Positions 16,190-21,655 of a stretch of 21,655 nucleotides of DNA are shown here, piece by piece. The stretch lies in assembly GCA_031398695.1 (NCBI GenBank), contig JANNNU010000075.1, positions 1 to 21,655 on the forward strand, read 5' to 3'. The notes below the pieces were generated by a model. The model did no database searches. It was not told where the DNA came from and was given only the letters and a program-made list of their open reading frames with translations. The translations under genes and the position numbers were made by a program. Every line of letters starts with the position of its first letter. Position 1 is the first letter of the stretch. This stretch comes from JAIYDJ01 sp031398695 (GTDB taxonomy: Bacteria > Pseudomonadota > Alphaproteobacteria > Rhodobacterales > Rhodobacteraceae).

Positions 16190-16971
16190 CCGAACCGCCC
16201 CGTCGCTCGCTCAAGGCCCGCATCCGCACCCTTTACGAAGGCCGCACCGAGGCCGCCGACCGTTTTCGCTACGGCCTGCTTGGCTTCGACCTGCTGACCA
16301 TCGCCTTCCTGATCACCACCTCTTTCGTCGCGCGCGGCCAGCACATCGAGGCTCTGGACATCGCGATCGGCGCTATCATCCTGACCGATGTCGCCGCCCG
16401 CCTGTGGATCTCTCCCCGTCCGCTGCGCGACCTGATCCATCCCTACGGACTGGCCGATTTGGCGGTGATCCTGTCGCTGTTCTCGCCGCTGTGGGGCGAA
16501 GGGCTGGCGTTCTTGCGGGTGCTGCGGCTCTTTCGCGTCCTGCACTCGCCCCAGACCCTACGGCAGCTGTGCGAGGATGTTCCGATCTTCCGCCGCAACG
16601 AAAACACTCTGCGCGCGGCGGCCAACCTGTGCGTCTTCACGTTTCTGATGACGGCGCTGGTCTATCAGACGCAAAGCCCGGTCAACGACAAGATCAACAA
16701 TTACGTCGATGCGCTCTATTTCACCGTGGCGGCGCTTTCGACCACCGGCTTCGGCGACGTGACGCTGGTCGGCAACAGCGGCAAACTGCTGTCGGTCGCC
16801 ATCATGATCTTCGGCATCTCGCTGTTCCTGCGGCTGATCCAGGTGATGTTCCGCCCGCCCAAGGTCGTGCAGAAATGCCCGACTTGCGGCCTGGTGCGCC
16901 ACGACCACGATGCGGTGCATTGCAAGGCTTGCGGGCAGATCATGAACATTCAGGACGAAGGTCTGGACTGA
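16186..16971 (+). CDS. Voltage-gated-type ion channel with C-terminal zinc ribbon
   Basis: 261-aa membrane protein of the ion transport family. Several transmembrane segments include an S4-like helix (FLRVLRLFRVL, 109-119) with only three or four arginines. A pore loop carries TTGFGD (186-191), close to the potassium filter TxGYGD, so potassium selectivity is likely. After the last segment (about 203-222) comes a zinc ribbon C231-x2-C234...C246-x2-C249 with interspersed histidines, an unusual addition. The start overlaps the stop of the iron-sulfur protein gene by 4 bases, suggesting coupled synthesis. A function with that redox protein is inference. Confidence 0.86.
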   Translation: MTEPPRRSLKARIRTLYEGRTEAADRFRYGLLGFDLLTIAFLITTSFVARGQHIEALDIAIGAIILTDVAARLWISPRPLRDLIHPYGLADLAVILSLFSPLWGEGLAFLRVLRLFRVLHSPQTLRQLCEDVPIFRRNENTLRAAANLCVFTFLMTALVYQTQSPVNDKINNYVDALYFTVAALSTTGFGDVTLVGNSGKLLSVAIMIFGISLFLRLIQVMFRPPKVVQKCPTCGLVRHDHDAVHCKACGQIMNIQDEGLD

Positions 16972-16974
16972 CCC

Positions 16975-17949
16975 TCACCGCATTCGCAGCGCCACATCCA
17001 GCATCCGGTTGGAAAAGCCCCACTCGTTGTCATACCAGCCGAACACCCGCAGCATCCCGCCTCTGGTCAGCCGCGTCTCGGGGCACGCCATCACGATGCT
17101 TTCGCGGCGCGCCCGCAGATCGGAACTGACCAACGCGTGTTCGGTCGCCCCGATCACGCCCCCCGCAGCCCGGAACAGCGCGTTCACCGCGGCCACCTCC
17201 GGCACACGGTCCACCATCACCGCCAGATCGACGGCACTGACCGAGGCGACAGGCACCCGCACCGCCGACCCTTCGATCCGTCCCGCCAGATCGGGCAACA
17301 CCTGGTCCAGCAACCGCTGCGCGCTCGTGGTCGTCGGCACCATCGACAGCGCCGCCGCCCGGCTGCGCGCGAAATCCGCCGCCGGCGCGTCCACCGTCGG
17401 CTGCGATCCGGTATAGCAATGGATCGTCGTCATCGACCCGGTGACCACGCCGTAAGCCCCGTCCAGCAGCTTGACCAGCGGGGCCAGCGCATTGGTGGTG
17501 CATGAGGCGTTGGACACCAGCCGTTGGTCGCGCAACCCCGCCTCGTTCGCCCCCAGCACGACCGTGAACTCCGCCTCGGCCAGCGGCCCCGACACCAGCA
17601 CACGGCCAGCCCCCGCCGCCAGACCCCGCGCCGCCACCTCCGCCCGTCCGGTACATTCCATTACCAGATCGACGCCCGTCAGATCGACGGTCGAAAGGTC
17701 GGCCACTCGCGTCAACGAAATGCGCCGCCCGTCCACCACCAGCGCGCCATCCTGCAGCGCCACGGTCCCGCGATACGCCCCGAACACCGAGTCGTACTCG
17801 AACAGATACGCACACATCTCGGCCGCCGCGATGTCGTTGATCCCGACGATCTCGATCTCGGGCCAACGCCCGCCCGACTGCAGCCCTTGCGCCCAAGCGC
17901 GCACCACCGACCGCCCGATCCGCCCGAACCCGTTGACAAACACCCGCAT
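16975..17949 (-). CDS. gap: Type I glyceraldehyde-3-phosphate dehydrogenase
   Basis: 324-aa NAD(P)-dependent GAPDH-family enzyme. The N-terminal Rossmann motif is VNGFGRIGR, the active-site Cys is C150 (SNASCTTN), its His partner H177 (TTIHCYTG) and the C-terminal signature is WYDNEWGFSNRM. Numbering matches the family. The sequence diverges from housekeeping forms around residues 118-135 (SGPLAEAEFTVVLGA in place of the usual SAP...), so erythrose-4-phosphate dehydrogenase or a specialised paralogue cannot be excluded. ATG 17949 follows AGGGGG; the 11-residue longer frame is less likely. It lies downstream of bhcD on the same strand and converges on the ion channel gene. Confidence 0.9.
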   Translation of the reverse strand: MRVFVNGFGRIGRSVVRAWAQGLQSGGRWPEIEIVGINDIAAAEMCAYLFEYDSVFGAYRGTVALQDGALVVDGRRISLTRVADLSTVDLTGVDLVMECTGRAEVAARGLAAGAGRVLVSGPLAEAEFTVVLGANEAGLRDQRLVSNASCTTNALAPLVKLLDGAYGVVTGSMTTIHCYTGSQPTVDAPAADFARSRAAALSMVPTTTSAQRLLDQVLPDLAGRIEGSAVRVPVASVSAVDLAVMVDRVPEVAAVNALFRAAGGVIGATEHALVSSDLRARRESIVMACPETRLTRGGMLRVFGWYDNEWGFSNRMLDVALRMR

Positions 17950-18018
17950 CACCACCCCCTGCTTGCGCCCGTGACAGACCACAGCAAAAGACCGGGTTCA
18001 ATGCCCCGGCCCGCCCTT

Positions 18019-18041
18019 TCATCTTGGCCCAAATATCCCCC
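18019..18041 (-). repeat. Copy C of the intergenic TCATCT-N6-AAATATCC element
   Basis: On the plus strand the bases are TCATCT-TGGCCC-AAATATCC followed by a C-run: the same ends and length as copies A and B with a different 6-base centre. It sits in the 118-base gap between bhcD and gap, 26 bases past the bhcD stop in the direction of transcription. The flanking G/C sequence forms only a weak hairpin (GGA/TCC). Confidence 0.6.
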
Positions 18042-18067
18042 GAGGAGCGTCCGCCCCCGCCGCCTGA

Positions 18068-19027
18068 TCAAACCTCGACGACCAACCCCAGCCCTCGCTC
18101 CTCGGCCCGTTTCACGGCCACCCCGGCCACGGCAAGATCCTGCAACCCCACCCCCGTCCCGTCGAACAGCGTGATCTCACGGTCGGACCGCCGCCCCGGA
18201 TGCCGACCGACCAGCACATCGCCCAACGGCACGATGTCCCCCGCCGCAATCGACCCCGCCCCCACCGCATGCTGCGCCTCGCCGATGCTGACCGACTGCG
18301 CCACCTCGTCGGCAAACACCGTCGCCGCCGCCACCAGCGCGGGCTCCACCTCCTGCTTGCCCACCGTATCCGTTCCCACGCAGGCCAGATGCGTGCCGGG
18401 GCTGACATGCGCCAGCGCGAGCGAAAATGCCGGGCTCGACGTGATCGTGATGATCACATCCGCCTCGACCATCCGCTCCAACCCCACCGCCTCGAATGGC
18501 AGGCCCAGTTCGGCGGCGATCGCGCCCAGCTTCGGCAACATCTCGGGGTGCAGGTTCCAGGCGATCACCCGCTCGAACTGCCGCGCCCGCGCCGCCGCGC
18601 GCAGTTGGAACCCCGCTTGATGCCCGGCCCCCACGATCCCCAGCACGCGCGCATCCGCCCGCGCCAGCCGGTCGATCGAAATCGCACTCGCCGCCGCCGT
18701 GCGCAGCGCGGTCAACAGGTTTCCCCCGACCATCGCCACGGGCCGCCCCGTCTCCGGGTCGAACAGGAACACCGACGACTGATGATTGATCATCCCACGG
18801 CCCGCATTGCCCGGAAAATACCCCCCCGCCTTGACCCCCAGCGAGGCTCCCGCCCGGTCAAGCCCCGACTTGAAGCCGTACTGCCGCCCCTCGCCCAACG
18901 CCTCGCGCACGACGGGAAAGTTGTAAGCCTCCCCCCGCGACATTGCCGCAAACACAGCCTCCACGGCCGCAAAGGCATCCTCGGGCGACACCAGCCCGGC
19001 GATCAGCGCCTCAGGAACGATCCGCAT
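18068..19027 (-). CDS. bhcD: Iminosuccinate reductase BhcD (ornithine cyclodeaminase/mu-crystallin family)
   Basis: 319-aa NAD(P)H-dependent enzyme of the ornithine cyclodeaminase/mu-crystallin family. In the beta-hydroxyaspartate cycle it reduces iminosuccinate to aspartate. Features seen are GFKSGLD (family Lys) near 51-57, NHQSSVFLFDPETGRPVAMV, then LLTALRTAAASA with the conserved Arg, and the Rossmann motif LGIVGAGHQAG near 129-139. The specific name rests on the bhcC and bhcB genes directly upstream; by itself the protein could be called an ornithine cyclodeaminase-like protein. ATG 19027 is preceded by GGGG. It follows bhcC after 73 bases containing a strong terminator-like hairpin. Confidence 0.88.
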   Translation of the reverse strand: MRIVPEALIAGLVSPEDAFAAVEAVFAAMSRGEAYNFPVVREALGEGRQYGFKSGLDRAGASLGVKAGGYFPGNAGRGMINHQSSVFLFDPETGRPVAMVGGNLLTALRTAAASAISIDRLARADARVLGIVGAGHQAGFQLRAAARARQFERVIAWNLHPEMLPKLGAIAAELGLPFEAVGLERMVEADVIITITSSPAFSLALAHVSPGTHLACVGTDTVGKQEVEPALVAAATVFADEVAQSVSIGEAQHAVGAGSIAAGDIVPLGDVLVGRHPGRRSDREITLFDGTGVGLQDLAVAGVAVKRAEERGLGLVVEV

Positions 19028-19036
19028 GGCAACCCC

Positions 19037-19057
19037 ATCATCTGTTCAAAAATATCC
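19037..19057 (-). repeat. Copy B of the intergenic TCATCT-N6-AAATATCC element
   Basis: Identical over 21 bases to copy A (12651-12671). In the direction of transcription it directly follows a G/C hairpin and supplies the T-rich tail ATATTTTT, so here it looks like the 3' part of an intrinsic terminator between bhcC and bhcD. Confidence 0.75.
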
Positions 19058-19078
19058 CCGCCGGAGGCTCCGGCGGGG
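19050..19078 (-). terminator. Terminator-like hairpin between bhcC and bhcD
   Basis: CCCCGCCGGA and TCCGGCGGGG (19056-19065 and 19069-19078) form a perfect 10-bp stem with a 3-base loop. On the minus strand ATATTTTT follows directly. It starts 22 bases past the bhcC stop and 10 bases after it ends there are still 23 bases to the bhcD start. It could terminate, attenuate or stabilise the upstream message, making bhcD expression lower than bhcABC. Confidence 0.7.
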
Positions 19079-19100
19079 GCCACCCTGCGATGCCGCCGGG

Positions 19101-20264
19101 TCAATAGGCCTTGCCGCGCGCGCTGACCGGCCAGACCACCTCGACTTTGCCGCCCCGCACGCCCACATACCAGTCGTGCACGTTGCAGGTCGGATCACAG
19201 TGCCCCGGCACCAGCCGCAGCTTGTCGTTGACCTTCAGCACCCCCGCCGGATCCTCGATCACCCCGTGCTCGTCGGAACACTTCACATACTTCACATCCG
19301 TGCGTCCGTAGATCACCGGCAACCCGCTATCCACCGACTGCGCCTTCAGCCCCGCGTCGCAGATCGCCTTGTCGGCCTTGGCGTGGCTCATCACACTCGT
19401 CAGGATGAACAGCGCGTTCTGCCACTCCCCCTGATCGATCCGCTTGCCGTCCTTGTCGAGGATGCGGCCATAGTCGGCATCCATGAACGCGTAGGACCCG
19501 CACTGCAACTCGTTGTAGACGCCCGAGGCACCCTCGAAGTAATAGCTGCCCGTGCCGCCGCCGCCCACGATGTCGCAGGCGATCCCGTCTGCCGCCAGCG
19601 TGTCGACCGCATCCTTGACCATCGCGATCGCGATATCGACCTTGGCCTTGCGGTCCTCGTATTTGTCCATGTGCTGCATCGCACCCTGATAAGCCTGGAT
19701 GCCCGCGAACTTCAGCCCCGGTGCGGCCTCGATCGCTTTGGCAAGTGCCACAACCTCCGGTGTGGTCTTCACGCCGCAACGGCCCGCGCCGCAGTCGATC
19801 TCCACCAGGCACTCGATCTGCGTGCCGTGGTGAACCGCTGCCGCCGAAAGATCGGCCACGTTGTCCATCATGTCGACGCAGCAGATCGCCCGCGCGCCCA
19901 GTTTCGGGATTCGCGCCAGCCGGTCGATCTTGGCCAAGTCCCTGACTTGGTTTGAAACCAGCACATCCTTGATTCCGCCGCGCGCGAACACCTCGGCCTC
20001 GCTGACCTTCTGGCAGCACACGCCCACCGACCCGCCCAGCCGCTCCTGCAACAGCGCCACATCGACCGACTTGTGCATCTTGCCATGCACCCGGTGCCGC
20101 ATCCCGTGCGCCTTGGCGAAGTCGCCCATTTTCTTGATGTTGCGCTCCAGCGCGTCTAGGTCGAGCACCAGGCACGGCGTCTGGATATCCGCCTCGTCCA
20201 TCCCCGGCAGCGCGGGAATGTCATAGCCGACTTCAAGTCCTTCGAACGATACGATCTTGTTCAT
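19101..20264 (-). CDS. bhcC: Erythro-3-hydroxyaspartate aldolase BhcC
   Basis: 387-aa PLP enzyme of the D-threonine aldolase/alanine-racemase-fold family. In the beta-hydroxyaspartate cycle it condenses glycine and glyoxylate to erythro-3-hydroxyaspartate. The probable PLP lysine is K62 in HGKMHKS, and a glycine-rich phosphate motif GGGGTGSYYFEG lies about 235-246. Candidate metal ligands are H355 and D357 (PGHCDPTC), the His-x-Asp pair used by D-threonine aldolases rather than the His-x-Cys of D-serine dehydratases. GGAGG stands 5 bases before ATG 20264. It begins 18 bases after the bhcB stop. Identity as BhcC relies on the bhcA-B-C-D order as well as the family. Confidence 0.92.
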   Translation of the reverse strand: MNKIVSFEGLEVGYDIPALPGMDEADIQTPCLVLDLDALERNIKKMGDFAKAHGMRHRVHGKMHKSVDVALLQERLGGSVGVCCQKVSEAEVFARGGIKDVLVSNQVRDLAKIDRLARIPKLGARAICCVDMMDNVADLSAAAVHHGTQIECLVEIDCGAGRCGVKTTPEVVALAKAIEAAPGLKFAGIQAYQGAMQHMDKYEDRKAKVDIAIAMVKDAVDTLAADGIACDIVGGGGTGSYYFEGASGVYNELQCGSYAFMDADYGRILDKDGKRIDQGEWQNALFILTSVMSHAKADKAICDAGLKAQSVDSGLPVIYGRTDVKYVKCSDEHGVIEDPAGVLKVNDKLRLVPGHCDPTCNVHDWYVGVRGGKVEVVWPVSARGKAY

Positions 20265-20282
20265 GGAAACCTCCGTTGGCCC

Positions 20283-21231
20283 TTACATCCAGGGCAGTTT
20301 GTCCAGATCGACGTTGCCGCCGGTGATGATGATGCCGACCTTCAACCCCTTGAAGACGTCCGGGTTCTTCAGCACGGCCGCCACGGGCACGGCGCAGGAT
20401 GGCTCGATGACGATCTTCATCCGCTTCCACACCAGCTTCATCGCCTCTACGATCTCGTCTTCCGAAACCGTCAGAATATCCGTCACATGGCGCTGCACGA
20501 AATGCCACGTCAGGTCCTTCAGCGGCACCTTCAGCCCGTCGGCCACCGTTTCGGGCGCGTCATCGGCGATGATATGCCCCGCGCGGAACGACCGCGCCGC
20601 ATCATCCGCCATTTCCGGCTCGCCCGCAAAGATCTTCACCTCTGGTGCCACGTTCGACAGCGTCAGGCACGTCCCCGACACCATGCCGCCACCACCAATG
20701 GGCGCGATCACCGCATCGAGGCCAGGCACCTGCGCCAGCAACTCGAGGCTGCACGTCGCCTGCCCCGCAATCACGCGGGGGGTCGTTGTAGGGATGCACG
20801 AACTCCGCCCCGGTTTCGGCCACCACCTGCGCGAACACCGCCTCGCGCGAGGTAGTCGATGGCTCGCATTCCACCACCCGCCCGCCATACCCCCGAACCG
20901 CGTCCTTCTTGGCCTGCGGTGCCGTGCGCGGCATCACCACCGTGCAAGGGATCCCCCGCCGCCCGGCTGCATACGAGAGGCACAGCCCGTGATTGCCGCT
21001 GGAATGGGTCGCCACCCCGCGCGCCGCCTGTTCATCCGAAAGCCCGAAGACCGCATTCGACGCGCCCCGCGCCTTGAACGCGCCGGCCTTCTGGAAATTC
21101 TCGCATTTCCAGTGCAGGTCCGCCCCGGTCAGCGCGTTGAACCAGCTCGAGGTTAGCACCGGCGTCACATGCGTATGGGGCGCGATCCGCGCCGCCGCCG
21201 CTTCGACGTCCTGATAGGTCGGAATATACAT
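20283..21231 (-). pseudogene. bhcB: Erythro-3-hydroxyaspartate dehydratase BhcB, broken by a +1 frameshift
   Basis: PLP-dependent dehydratase of the serine racemase/threonine dehydratase type that converts erythro-3-hydroxyaspartate to iminosuccinate. The first part reads from ATG 21231, which overlaps the bhcA stop by one base. It carries the PLP lysine K53 (AFKARGA) and the phosphate-binding SSGNHG (78-83). After codon 151 (HPYNDP) the frame is lost in a run of six Gs (20777-20782) and the expected continuation RVIAGQATCSLELL, with the PLP motif IGGGGMVSG, appears in another frame to the stop at 20283. Total length is 3 x 316 + 1. Removing one G restores a 315-aa protein of normal length. 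As read, the product would be truncated and scrambled. Confidence 0.88.
20777..20782. other. Six-G run carrying the bhcB frameshift
   Basis: On the coding strand GAC-CCC-CGC-GTG-ATT would give D-P-R-V-I, but there are six Cs instead of five, so the reading becomes D-P-P-R-D. A homopolymer is a typical place for both sequencing indels and natural slippage. Confidence 0.85.
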
Positions 21232-21655
21232 CACGCCGCCGCCTTCGCTTCCATCGCCCCGCCCCGGTAGAACTCCTGCGCCGCCGCCACGCCGGACCCC
21301 AGCCGGATGGGCCATCCCAGATCGGCCATGCACATCTCGGCGGTCGCCAGCCCCGCCAGCACCATCACGTCGGTCAGCATCCCCAGATGCCCGATGCGAA
21401 ACACCTTGCCCGCAACCTCGCCCAGACCCACCCCGAACGCCACCCCGTATTTCGTGGCGGCCAGTTGCACCAGATCCGTGCCGTTGCACCCCGCAGGCAC
21501 CACCACCGCCGTCACGGTGTCGGAATACAACTCCGGCGACACCGCACAGGGCACCAACCCCCAGGCGGCAACCGCGCGGCGCACACCCTCCGCCAGCCGC
21601 GCGTGCCGGGCATAGACCGCCTCCAGCCCCTCGTCCTCAAGCATCTCGATCGACC
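21231..21655 (-). CDS. bhcA: Aspartate-glyoxylate aminotransferase BhcA, C-terminal part
   Basis: The last 140 residues of a class V aminotransferase; the start and PLP lysine lie beyond the window edge, and the frame is open to the last base. The visible part runs IEMLEDEGLEAVYARHARLAEG, then AATKYGVAFGVGLGEVAGKVFRIGHLG, typical of serine/alanine-glyoxylate-type aminotransferases. In the beta-hydroxyaspartate cycle BhcA transfers the amino group of aspartate to glyoxylate, giving oxaloacetate and the glycine used by BhcC. The stop TGA shares one base with the bhcB start, indicating coupling. The name rests on family and gene order. Confidence 0.87.
   Translation of the reverse strand, partial: SIEMLEDEGLEAVYARHARLAEGVRRAVAAWGLVPCAVSPELYSDTVTAVVVPAGCNGTDLVQLAATKYGVAFGVGLGEVAGKVFRIGHLGMLTDVMVLAGLATAEMCMADLGWPIRLGSGVAAAQEFYRGGAMEAKAAA

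Overview
The window is GC-rich, almost fully coding DNA (gene spacing mostly under 220 bp). It looks like a chromosome segment of an alphaproteobacterium, most likely Rhodobacteraceae (Roseobacter/Paracoccus relatives). The reasons are gene content (beta-hydroxyaspartate cycle genes, PuuD urate oxidase, a PuuE-UraD fusion, a DUF2125-type protein, a divergent Zur/Znu locus), codon use and intergenic motifs. I saw no tRNA, rRNA, CRISPR array, insertion sequence or phage gene.

Layout: (1) 118-2616 (-), a dimethylglycine/sarcosine dehydrogenase-type flavoprotein with a GcvT-like C-terminal half. (2) 2835-6016, a zinc uptake locus: zur-znuC-znuB (-) overlap head to tail and znuA (+) diverges from them, with a perfect TGTTATA-N-TATAACA Zur box between. 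(3) 6013-13203, purine ring catabolism: urate oxidase PuuD (-), a divergent LysR regulator (+), a DUF2125-like exported protein (-), 5-hydroxyisourate hydrolase (-), then (+) a PuuE-UraD fusion, ureidoglycine aminohydrolase and ureidoglycolate lyase. (4) 13306-14778, an NCS2/NAT purine permease interrupted by an in-frame amber codon exactly at the NAT signature motif. (5) 14870-16971, an HCAR/BciB/FrhB-type iron-sulfur flavoprotein with N-terminal pentapeptide repeats, overlapping a two-pore-helix-type ion channel that carries a C-terminal zinc ribbon. (6) 16975-17949 (-), a type I GAPDH. (7) 18068-21655 (-), bhcA (cut by the window edge), bhcB (single-base frameshift), bhcC and bhcD.

How the parts fit: urate is oxidised by PuuD to 5-hydroxyisourate, hydrolysed to OHCU, decarboxylated by the UraD half and opened by the PuuE half to allantoate. 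After an allantoate amidohydrolase that is not in the window, ureidoglycine aminohydrolase and ureidoglycolate lyase yield glyoxylate and urea. The neighbouring beta-hydroxyaspartate cycle converts two C2 units (glyoxylate plus glycine) to oxaloacetate, so nitrogen recovery from purines and carbon recovery of the released glyoxylate sit side by side. Demethylation of dimethylglycine/sarcosine at the other end could feed glycine into the same cycle; that last link is inference.

Two lesions stand out: the amber codon in the purine permease and the +1 frameshift in a run of six Gs in bhcB. Either could be a sequencing or assembly error, and the bhcB homopolymer is the more suspicious. A family of short intergenic elements (TCATCT-N6-AAATATCC next to GC-rich hairpins) occurs in at least three clear copies plus one degenerate copy.
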